Shown here: piece after piece, positions 5,169 to 10,670 of the stretch
Position numbering within the stretch: position 1 is the stretch's first letter
Layout of the letters: each line of letters opens with the position of its first letter
Assembly: GCA_023544605.1 (NCBI GenBank)
Contig: JAMJFQ010000059.1
Span: forward strand, 1 to 10,670
Direction of reading: 5' to 3'
Origin: ANME-2 cluster archaeon
Lineage (GTDB): Archaea; Halobacteriota; Methanosarcinia; Methanosarcinales; Methanocomedenaceae
Length of the DNA stretch: 10,670 nucleotides
Made by a program: the position numbers and the translations under genes
Notes under the pieces: generated by a model
The model's database searches: none
What the model saw: the letters and a program-made list of their open reading frames with translations, nothing else
What the model was told of the DNA's origin: nothing

Positions 5169-6542
5169 TCAAGAGCTTCTTAACTGGCTTCCGATCATCT
5201 GGTCAAGTTTGCGTATGAATTCGGATTTTGCTCCTTGTGGGATGGTGGCACCGGCGGCAACGTCATGTCCTCCACCAACACCTCCAACAGCCTGTGCAGC
5301 GGAATTTAAGGATACTCCAAGGTTCAGACCCTTTCGTACCAGATCATAATTTCCCCTCCCTGATACTTTTACACCGTCATCGGTATTGGCAAAGGCTATT
5401 ATAGGCAGGTTCCTGTTGCCCACCGAACTGGCGCTCATGCCTGCCACTATACCCACGATCGTATCCTTTATCTTTGAGCCGGCATCAAAATACTGGAGAT
5501 TGTCAAGAGTGACCACACCCTGTGATTTTACCAGGTTGATACCCTCAACAAGGTTGCGCCTGTGCTCTGCCAGCAGATGTATAGCATTCTCGTATTCCTT
5601 GTCCCTATCTCCCATACACACGGCAAGACCGGTTTTTGCCCTGTCATACCTGGCCGTTGCATTAAGCAGGGTGGAAAATTCGGAAGCGTCCCTGGTCTCA
5701 GTACCTTCCCGCTCTCGCGGCAGGGTATAGACCTCACCCACCAGCCGCTCAATCTTATAGGCAGGAATACCCGCAGATATGCATTGTCGCATAAGGCCTG
5801 TGACAACTTTCTTTTTTTCCTCGTCGTTCAGGTCAATCCACCTGAGCCATCCTTCGCCGTGGTATCGCACCCCTATATCTTTCAAAAAAGCGATGCATGC
5901 ATCTTCATTTCCCGTTAGACCAGGTAGGTAGGGGTCTGACGAGTATTGCAGCATCTTATAGACCGGTCTGGTCTGTTTTCCGAACAGGGTCAGGTCACGC
6001 TGGCAGTGCAGTACACTGCTCTCCCTGCCCACACCTACGATCTGCCGGTTAATACCTGTAAGCTTACCATGCTTAACATGCTGCAGGTCGCCCACCGCAC
6101 CAACTACAGCCAGACCGGCCAGGTCATTGTTATCCCCTAATGCACGTGCCAACAAAAAGGTGATACCTGCACCGCTTATCTCGTAGGCACCGTTGATATT
6201 GAACACGTGGGGATTCAAGTGCGTGGGACAATCCCCGGCTGGGATATGGTGATCTGATATGACCGCATTGATGCCCAGTTTTGTTATCTGGTCAAGCATC
6301 CCACTGCCAAGGTCAGTGAATACCGTCAGAGTCGAATTGTTATCTGCAATGCCTTCAAGAATAGATACATCAAGCTGGCGTACAAACTCCACAGAATAGT
6401 CCCTGCCTGCCCTCTCCAGGGCTGTACAGATAATAGCGGCAGACGTGAGGCCATCTGCATCGATATGGGATACCACATGGATATCCCCTGCCTTCAATAT
6501 CGTATCTGCACAGTGCCTTGCCCTTTTATCCAACCGATGCAT
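5169..6542 (-). CDS. Archaeal RecJ-like DHH/DHHA1 phosphoesterase
   Basis: A 457-residue cytoplasmic protein of the archaeal RecJ/GAN/Cdc45 family, expected to be a Mn-dependent single-strand DNA or RNA exonuclease. The DHH domain shows motif I VVSHIDADGLTSAA (His26, Asp28, Asp30), motif II FTDLGSG (Asp77), motif III ISDHHIPAG (Asp97-His98-His99) and a GAVGDLQ stretch near 147-153. All metal ligands visible in active members are present, so it is not a Cdc45-like dead version. The C-terminal DHHA1 domain ends with GRGNYDLV and GGVGGGHDVAAGATI. Archaeal members act on RNA 5' ends or sit with GINS and MCM at the fork; which applies here cannot be read from sequence. It follows dnaG by 7 bases without an own Shine-Dalgarno, so it is almost certainly co-transcribed and translationally coupled. 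Confidence 0.92.
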   Translation of the reverse strand: MHRLDKRARHCADTILKAGDIHVVSHIDADGLTSAAIICTALERAGRDYSVEFVRQLDVSILEGIADNNSTLTVFTDLGSGMLDQITKLGINAVISDHHIPAGDCPTHLNPHVFNINGAYEISGAGITFLLARALGDNNDLAGLAVVGAVGDLQHVKHGKLTGINRQIVGVGRESSVLHCQRDLTLFGKQTRPVYKMLQYSSDPYLPGLTGNEDACIAFLKDIGVRYHGEGWLRWIDLNDEEKKKVVTGLMRQCISAGIPAYKIERLVGEVYTLPREREGTETRDASEFSTLLNATARYDRAKTGLAVCMGDRDKEYENAIHLLAEHRRNLVEGINLVKSQGVVTLDNLQYFDAGSKIKDTIVGIVAGMSASSVGNRNLPIIAFANTDDGVKVSGRGNYDLVRKGLNLGVSLNSAAQAVGGVGGGHDVAAGATIPQGAKSEFIRKLDQMIGSQLRSS

Positions 6543-6549
6543 AATATGA

Positions 6550-7809
6550 TTATAATTCGCCTGTGGAAGCTATACGCAGGTTTGCCGGTGTTTTGGTCAC
6601 ATTCCCTATCTTGGCACCGATAATATCCTTGATATCCTTTTCTGATGCAATGTCCACCAGTCTCTGGGTCACTACTCCGTCAAACACCACGCTCTTGACC
6701 TTGTTATCCACATCTTTTATTGAATTTGCCAGGTCCTTCACGGTTACTTCTTTTATGACTTTCTTGTTATCATCCAGTAACCTGCCGCTCAAAGTACCGC
6801 TCAGCTCGTTCATATGTTCTTTGAACTCGGTGGCAACCGTCTGTACCGGCTGTTCCCTTCTCTGGCGTGGCCTCTCCATAACACGGGGTTTTGCAATAGG
6901 GGCCTTCACAACCCTGGGCATGACTTCCCTTCGCTCCTGTCTATTTCTTGACTGGGGAGAGGTCCTCTGTCTGCTACCGCCCACCTGGTACCGTTCCAGT
7001 GCCTGTTCCACAGGTATCTTCTGGCGAAGGGATTTGATGATCTCCTTTTGTACCAGTTCCTCTACACCTTTACCATCCGGGGCCCGGGCTATGAAATCCA
7101 GGTCAGCCACCTGGAGCAGTTCCTTAATGATCAACTCGCCACCGCGATCACCATCTGTGAATGCTGTGACCTTCTTTTTCTTACACAGTTCTGCCACTGC
7201 CGGGGGGACATTAGTGCCGCCCACTGCAATGGCATTCTTTATTCCATAGCGTAACAGGTTGAGCACATCTGCCCGTCCTTCTACAACAATGATGGCATCC
7301 GAATCCATTACATTGGGGCCGCAAGGGATATTGTCTTTTCCATAATAGGTCATCTCCTCCACCCTTATTGCCTGCTTGACCTCATCGGTTATCTCCTGGC
7401 TTTCAGGTACGTTCTCGTCGAACATATCAGTGAGTATGAGCTTGGCCCTGTTCACAATATGCTGGCGTTTTGATGCACGGATGTCCTCGATCTTGATAAT
7501 ATCGATACCTGCCATACATGGTCCTATCCTGTCAATGGTCTCCAGGGAAGCAGCCAGTATGGCAGTTTCGGCCTTGTCCAGACTTGAAGGAATATCTATC
7601 ATACCACTGGACTTGCCTGCTGTGGATTTGATATTTACCTCTATCCTGCCGATACGTCCGGTCTTTTGCAGGTCCCGAAGGTCCAGGTCGTTACCCAGTA
7701 ATCCTTCGGTCTGACCGAATATGGCACCCACCACATCGGGTCTTTCCACGACGCCATCGGCTCTTATTTTTGCATGTACTATATACTTGGTAGTGTCTGT
7801 ATTTTGCAT
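6550..7809 (-). CDS. dnaG: Archaeal DnaG-type primase
   Basis: A 419-residue archaeal DnaG homologue. The N-terminal block is highly typical: MQNTDTTKYIVHAKI (1-15), then VGAIFGQTEGLLGNDLDLRD (27-46) and LQKTGRIGRIEV (47-58). The Toprim domain carries AIIVVEGRADVLNLLRYGI (172-190, Glu177) and TAFTDGDRGG (215-224, Asp219 and Asp221), all metal-binding acids intact. Residues about 278-322 form a basic Arg/Pro/Gln-rich linker, and a conserved C-terminal domain follows. Archaeal DnaG makes primers in vitro and is also a stable exosome subunit tethering poly(A) RNA. Start at ATG 7809 is set by GTGAGGT eight bases upstream; an upstream in-frame GTG at 7824 is the first codon of that ribosome binding site. 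It leads the pair with the recJ-like gene. Confidence 0.96.
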   Translation of the reverse strand: MQNTDTTKYIVHAKIRADGVVERPDVVGAIFGQTEGLLGNDLDLRDLQKTGRIGRIEVNIKSTAGKSSGMIDIPSSLDKAETAILAASLETIDRIGPCMAGIDIIKIEDIRASKRQHIVNRAKLILTDMFDENVPESQEITDEVKQAIRVEEMTYYGKDNIPCGPNVMDSDAIIVVEGRADVLNLLRYGIKNAIAVGGTNVPPAVAELCKKKKVTAFTDGDRGGELIIKELLQVADLDFIARAPDGKGVEELVQKEIIKSLRQKIPVEQALERYQVGGSRQRTSPQSRNRQERREVMPRVVKAPIAKPRVMERPRQRREQPVQTVATEFKEHMNELSGTLSGRLLDDNKKVIKEVTVKDLANSIKDVDNKVKSVVFDGVVTQRLVDIASEKDIKDIIGAKIGNVTKTPANLRIASTGEL

Positions 7810-7817
7810 ATGAATAT

Positions 7818-7824
7818 ACCTCAC
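7818..7824 (-). promoter_or_regulatory. Ribosome binding site of dnaG
   Basis: On the minus strand GTGAGGT lies eight bases before the ATG at 7809. It decides the start, because the longer frame would begin within the binding site itself. Confidence 0.7.
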
Positions 7825-7934
7825 GTATTTAAAATAATTAAAAAATCAGCTACCGCACGGATCGGATTGAAACGGTTAGTAACGTTATCACTTATATTGT
7901 TATCCGAATAATGCCATTACTATGACAGATATGC

Positions 7935-7946
7935 CTATATATTATG
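7935..7946 (-). promoter_or_regulatory. Possible dnaG TATA box
   Basis: On the minus strand CATAATATATAG is a good TATA-like match. A start near 7910 would give dnaG a leader of about 100 bases containing a 6-bp inverted repeat (TCGGAT 7862-7867, ATCCGA 7902-7907). A second AT-rich box at 7826-7842 is closer but would leave almost no leader and cut off the ribosome binding site. It overlaps the TAG stop of the broken small gene. Confidence 0.4.
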
Positions 7947-8085
7947 TGGATTACTCGCTCGGAATTTCAATATAACCTGTTTCGTTACACCAACCTCAAT
8001 CTGGTAATTATCCGGTAATGTTATTTCAATGAATGGATTTAAACCATTTAACTCTGGTTTTTCAATCTTTTTTCAGTCCATCCAT
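7935..8085 (-). pseudogene. Short protein-like gene broken by a frameshift at an A6 run
   Basis: On the minus strand a strong ribosome binding site (GGGGAGG, 8094-8100) stands eight bases before ATG 8085. That frame reads Met-Asp-Gly-Leu-Lys-Lys-Asp and stops. Removing one A from the A6 run (8068-8073), or reading +1, joins it to an open frame of 45 codons that runs KIEKPELNGLNPFIEI, then TLPDNYQIEVGVTKQ, then VILKFRASNPHNI and a TAG at 7935. This stretch has the composition and hydrophobic alternation of a real beta-rich protein, unlike random AT-rich spacer. The repaired product is about 49 residues. It may be a decayed gene, a sequencing slip at the homopolymer, or a slippage-dependent gene. 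The family is unknown to me. A TATA-like box lies at about 8183-8202. Confidence 0.42.
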
Positions 8086-8093
8086 TTAAATAA

Positions 8094-8100
8094 CCTCCCC
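8094..8100 (-). promoter_or_regulatory. Strong ribosome binding site of the broken small gene
   Basis: GGGGAGG on the minus strand, eight bases before ATG 8085. It is one of the best Shine-Dalgarno matches in the window and the main reason to think something is, or was, translated here. Confidence 0.5.
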
Positions 8101-8182
8101 TGTCTGTGCCGGGCACCATTGCATTCCTTATGCATATCTGGTTCAGGGCAAGCGGGAATATTGGATATGTGATTTGCTTAAT

Positions 8183-8202
8183 TATTTATATATTTTATAT
8201 CA
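8183..8202 (-). promoter_or_regulatory. TATA-like stretch upstream of the broken small gene
   Basis: On the minus strand a 20-base AT-only stretch containing TATAAAATATATAA could act as a TATA box with a start near 8160-8165, giving a transcript with a GC-richer leader (8094-8157) that ends in the GGGGAGG site. The stretch is AT-rich enough to serve the other direction too. Confidence 0.35.
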
Positions 8203-8215
8203 GTAGTAATTTAAA

Positions 8216-8230
8216 TCATGATTATCATGA
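8216..8230. repeat. 15-bp palindrome, operator-like
   Basis: TCATGAT at 8216-8222 and ATCATGA at 8224-8230 are perfect inverse copies around one central base. The site lies just upstream of the minus-strand TATA-like stretch at 8183-8202, a usual place for an archaeal transcription factor. No regulator can be assigned. Confidence 0.4.
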
Positions 8231-8302
8231 AATTTACATTAATCACATTGTTTGAAGGACATATTAAAGTTATGGTATCAATAACATAATTGTAACGTTC
8301 AT

Positions 8303-8746
8303 TCATATACTATCTGATGTGTTCAGTTCAGCTCGCAGGTTATGCATGTGGTTGTTCAGGCTTTCAATGTCCTTTATTCTTTTCTTGACCAGTGCCTTTA
8401 TCCTTTCCCTGATGTCCGTATTCACTACCGCACCGGCATTGTTTAAAAAATCCGCCATAAGTCTTGCAATTTTTTCACCTTTGTAGTCCCAGTCTGTCAA
8501 CACTATCACATTGTTGTACTCCCTGGCAACCTCTTCGCAGAGTTCAAGTATTGCCTTCTGTGTACCCAGCCTGATGGGTCCGGTAATACCCAATTCCCGT
8601 AATGCTCTGCGGTCTCGCATACCTTCGACAATGATCGCAGCACCCTCGTCGGACCGTTGACGGAGGTCCTGTATCAGCTCTTCCAGTTTCTCAAGCCGTT
8701 CCATATCCTCCTGTACCGACATGACACAATTAGACGCAACAACCAC
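8303..8746 (-). CDS. Small Toprim-domain protein (UPF0292-like)
   Basis: A 147-residue single-domain Toprim protein of the small archaeal family related to the catalytic fold of primases, topoisomerases and RNase M5. The Toprim acids are visible: AAIIVEGMRDRRALRELGI (36-54, Glu41) and VIVLTDWDYKGEKIA (80-94, Asp85 and Asp87). An N-terminal helix (MERLEKLEELIQDLRQ) precedes the fold and a basic helical tail follows it. The substrate is unknown; a role in RNA or DNA processing is inferred from the fold. The start is uncertain: GTG 8746 sits two bases after the upstream DUF167 stop with AAGGA just before it, suggesting coupled translation; ATG 8722 and ATG 8704 are alternatives. It is the last gene of the group, with nearly 220 bases without an obvious gene following it. 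Confidence 0.88.
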   Translation of the reverse strand: MVVASNCVMSVQEDMERLEKLEELIQDLRQRSDEGAAIIVEGMRDRRALRELGITGPIRLGTQKAILELCEEVAREYNNVIVLTDWDYKGEKIARLMADFLNNAGAVVNTDIRERIKALVKKRIKDIESLNNHMHNLRAELNTSDSI

Positions 8747-8748
8747 AT

Positions 8749-9078
8749 TTAATCCTTTTCAAAATGTAGGTTCAGCATCTCAAGCACCTGGTCAACCTGC
8801 ACTCCCCTGATATGCAGGGTCTTTCGATGGGAGGTGGGTCCTGCAATGAGGGTGATAGCAGATGCTTTCACATCCAGCACTATTGCCAATTGCTCAATGA
8901 GCTGCTGATTCGCCTTTCCTTTTTGTGCAGCTTCAGAGAGTCTGACTTCAATGCGCCTTCGCCATGGATTATAACCACTGGGGACCCTGATGGTCTTTGT
9001 ACCCGGGCTTACTTCCAGGTCAATGAACACCCCATCAGGCGATTCCCTAACTGCTTCAGAAAAAGGCAATTTGATCAT
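8749..9078 (-). CDS. DUF167 / YggU-family protein
   Basis: A 109-residue protein of the widespread DUF167 (UPF0235, YggU) family, a small alpha/beta fold of unknown function found in bacteria, archaea and eukaryotes. Diagnostic features are VSPGTKTIRVPSGYNPWRRR (23-42), the family signature EAAQKGKANQQLIEQLA (49-65) with Gly54-Lys55-Ala56-Asn57, and IAGPTSHRKTLHIRG (78-92), matching the family's G-x2-S-x2-K end motif. The length is as usual. Its stop and the GTG of the Toprim gene are two bases apart, and it follows the GAF-PAS-PAS gene by 26 bases, so all three may share a transcript. Confidence 0.93.
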   Translation of the reverse strand: MIKLPFSEAVRESPDGVFIDLEVSPGTKTIRVPSGYNPWRRRIEVRLSEAAQKGKANQQLIEQLAIVLDVKASAITLIAGPTSHRKTLHIRGVQVDQVLEMLNLHFEKD

Positions 9079-9104
9079 TCCCTGAAACGTGCATTTTTGG
9101 CAGG

Positions 9105-10433
9105 CTAATAAATGTGGTTATTCGTATTCCTCTCACGAAAAACAGCGAAATGTGTAATGGTTTTTCCATTATCACCGAAGACCGAAGTCAGCGTTACTTC
9201 TAAGGGAAATGCTTTACCACTTTTTTTCCTGGCAAGTATCAATCCGTTATAATAACCGTATTTCTCGATGGCAGGAATAATATTTTCATTAAAATTGGGT
9301 AGGTCCTCTTCTGCATAAAAGATGTCAGCTGACTGTCCTACCAATTCTGACCTGCTATATCCGAATATTTTGGCACCAGCCTCGTTAATGAATGTGATAT
9401 TATGGTTTTCATCTGAAATATTAATACCATCTATTGAACTACTGAGAGCTCTGGAAAATATAAGCATATTCTTTTCTGCATTAAACCGCTTGTCAATATC
9501 CCTGGCAACCCCGTGTAGTCCCACGATCTTGCCGTCTTCCATCAAGGGCCTCATATTAATCTCAAAAAAAACCCGTTTTCCATCCTTCCTGATGATCTCA
9601 AGTATAGGCGGCACTATGAAACTTTTGCCATTCAGCAGCTGTGCATGTATAGCACTTGCGATCTCGAGACCTTCCTCATTGAGGTAATCCCTTATGTTTG
9701 TGCCCACGGCTTCCTCTATACTCATCCCCAGTAAATCTGCTGCAGCCTGGTTCATAGAAAGAAAATTGCCATCAATGTCATGGGTGTACATTCCGTCTAC
9801 CGCATTCTCGAAGAGTTCAGAATACATTTCATGAGAACTTCTTAACTTTTCCATCAATTCGATGTTTTTTAATGCCAGGCCTATCTGCTGCCCGATGATC
9901 GAGAATAACTTTTTCTGGAATTTGGAATATTGCCTGACCATTGAGCTGCTTACCATAAGAATACCGTCCACTAAGTTATTGCTTTTTAATGGTATGCTCA
10001 CATAGGAACGGAAGCCTTCTCTAATGGTCGACCTTTTTCGTTCAGGGGCAATATCGGCAGCACAGGTATCTGATACTGCTACAACCCTGCCCTCAATAAT
10101 GACAGGAAGTAACAATTCCCATTCTGGAGTAATCCTACCATGTATTTGTTTGAATTCTTCATTGATATTGCTGTGAACGGTAAGGAGATAATCACCACTT
10201 GTCCTTTCCTTGAGATAAATTCCCCCCCTTTCCATACCGGTGATAACCAGCGCTTTTTCAAGCACTGAAGTGAGGGTCTCCTCTAAGTCGTTACCCTCAC
10301 TGAAAATTAACGATATCTCATTGAAAATGTCCAGTGTTCTAAAGACATTATCCCCGTCAATTGAAAGTTGGTTGTACTCCCTCCCTTCCACTGGCTTATT
10401 AGTTATACAGTAATTCATACCAATCGAAGACAT
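9105..10433 (-). CDS. GAF-PAS-PAS sensor protein without an output domain
   Basis: A soluble sensory protein of about 442 residues. Counting from the upstream ATG at 10442, a GAF domain covers about 37-197 (LIFSEGNDLEETLTSVLEKA, then FRSYVSIPLKSNNLVDGILM), a first PAS about 207-320 (FENAVDGMYTHDIDGNFLSM, ending HGVARDIDKR) and a second PAS about 325-437 (ISDENHNITFINEAGAKIFG, ending HFAVFRE). A short helical linker (IELMEKLRSSHEMYSELF) joins GAF and PAS. The protein ends with the second PAS. No His-kinase, response-regulator, HTH or cyclase part follows, and there is no membrane segment. It may act by binding a partner or modulating a separate kinase. A TATA box at 10453-10466 puts transcription near 10434, so ATG 10433 would be leaderless; ATG 10442 and 10418 are alternatives. 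The stop is TAG. Confidence 0.88.
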   Translation of the reverse strand: MSSIGMNYCITNKPVEGREYNQLSIDGDNVFRTLDIFNEISLIFSEGNDLEETLTSVLEKALVITGMERGGIYLKERTSGDYLLTVHSNINEEFKQIHGRITPEWELLLPVIIEGRVVAVSDTCAADIAPERKRSTIREGFRSYVSIPLKSNNLVDGILMVSSSMVRQYSKFQKKLFSIIGQQIGLALKNIELMEKLRSSHEMYSELFENAVDGMYTHDIDGNFLSMNQAAADLLGMSIEEAVGTNIRDYLNEEGLEIASAIHAQLLNGKSFIVPPILEIIRKDGKRVFFEINMRPLMEDGKIVGLHGVARDIDKRFNAEKNMLIFSRALSSSIDGINISDENHNITFINEAGAKIFGYSRSELVGQSADIFYAEEDLPNFNENIIPAIEKYGYYNGLILARKKSGKAFPLEVTLTSVFGDNGKTITHFAVFRERNTNNHIY

Positions 10434-10452
10434 AGGATACATATAAAATCTT

Positions 10453-10466
10453 ATAACTATATAGTA
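10453..10466 (-). promoter_or_regulatory. TATA box for the GAF-PAS-PAS gene
   Basis: On the minus strand ACTATATAGTTATA. Its spacing predicts a start near 10434, right at the second in-frame ATG (10433), suggesting a leaderless mRNA. Confidence 0.5.
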
Positions 10467-10515
10467 TTTTTCAGATAGAAAATATTGTTGGATAGTATTA
10501 ATTAAGTGGCGTAGG

Positions 10516-10530
10516 CTTTAAAAAATAAAG
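10516..10530 (-). terminator. T-run terminator after tRNA-Leu
   Basis: On the minus strand CTTTATTTTTTAAAG carries a T6 run within a short self-complementary sequence, starting 4 bases past the tRNA 3' end. It would separate the tRNA transcript from the GAF-PAS-PAS gene downstream. Confidence 0.5.
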
Positions 10531-10533
10531 GAA

Positions 10534-10618
10534 TGCGGGGGACGTGATTCGAACACGCGAACTCCTACGAGACAAGGCCCTCAACCTTGCGCCTTTGACC
10601 TGGCTGGGCAACCCCCGC
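10534..10618 (-). tRNA. tRNA-Leu (anticodon GAG)
   Basis: A minus-strand class II tRNA of 85 bases. The acceptor stem is GCGGGGG/CCCCCGC, the T-arm is GCGTG-TTCGAAT-CACGT, and the anticodon stem CAAGG/CCTTG closes loop TTGAGGG, giving anticodon GAG, which reads CTC/CTT (Leu). The long variable arm (TCTCGTAGGAGTTC) confirms the Leu class. The discriminator is A at 10534; no CCA is encoded and there is no intron. Confidence 0.96.
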
Positions 10619-10642
10619 ATTAGGGTTGGTTTTTTATTGATT

Positions 10643-10670
10643 ATTGTGCTATTGTGCTATTGTGCTATTG
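10643..10670. repeat. 8-bp tandem repeat at the tRNA-Leu promoter
   Basis: ATTGTGCT is repeated three and a half times without change (10643-10650, 10651-10658, 10659-10666, then ATTG) and is cut by the window edge. It lies 25-52 bp upstream of tRNA-Leu, next to the AT-rich stretch at 10629-10645 that probably holds its TATA box. Confidence 0.85.

Noticed and set aside
6563..7249. Long plus-strand open frame (228 codons) opposite dnaG
   Set aside because: Low-complexity Ser/Leu/Phe translation, antisense to the conserved primase; shadow frame.
7866..7873. ATTGAAAC, the 3' end of many CRISPR repeats
   Set aside because: Single occurrence with no spaced repetition on either side; chance match in the dnaG leader.

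Overview
The window looks like chromosomal DNA from a methanogen-type archaeon, most likely of the Methanosarcinales or a related lineage such as ANME-2. Four things support this. The first is an almost canonical MC1 chromosomal protein. The second is an archaeal DnaG primase with a RecJ-like DHH protein directly behind it. The third is an NrpR-type nitrogen regulator split so that one gene carries only the sensor domain, an arrangement known from Methanosarcina. The fourth is archaeal TATA boxes together with three archaeal tRNA genes that encode no CCA. Genes are moderately GC and the spacers strongly AT-rich. Four of the nine larger protein genes end in TAG, which argues against a genome that decodes TAG as pyrrolysine. 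I see no phage, transposon, CRISPR array or obvious island; this is mostly a core-genome neighbourhood.

Layout. Positions 1-816 hold tRNA-Glu(CUC) on the minus strand, an AT-rich spacer with a candidate 49-residue small gene, and mc1 with its TATA box and hairpin/T-tract terminator. Positions 912-3071 hold tRNA-Arg(CCG), whose 5' end overlaps the 3' end of a membrane protein gene (dolichol-kinase-like half joined to DUF92), and a divergent gene for a cis-prenyltransferase-family protein lacking the catalytic Asp motif (Nus1/NgBR type). Positions 3079-5156 hold an unrecognised 365-residue protein and, divergently, the NrpRII-like regulator. Positions 5169-7809 (minus strand) are the dnaG-recJ pair. 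Positions 7810-8302 lack an intact gene; they contain a good ribosome binding site leading into a short protein-like frame that is broken at an A6 run, a 15-bp palindrome and several TATA-like boxes. Positions 8303-10433 (minus strand) carry a GAF-PAS-PAS protein, a DUF167 protein and a small Toprim protein, possibly one transcription unit. tRNA-Leu(GAG) lies behind an 8-bp tandem repeat at the right edge.

How the genes fit together. The divergent pair at 969-3071 suggests a polyprenyl carrier-lipid function: a non-catalytic cis-prenyltransferase subunit would need a catalytic partner elsewhere, and the membrane protein combines folds that in plants phosphorylate phytol (VTE5 family) and phytyl-phosphate (VTE6, DUF92). 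DnaG and the RecJ-like protein belong to replication or repair and RNA-turnover machinery. The rest are regulators or small conserved proteins. Points most worth a second look are the tRNA-Arg promoter buried in codons, the fused kinase-like membrane protein beside the Nus1-like subunit, the frameshifted small gene, and the unknown 365-residue protein.
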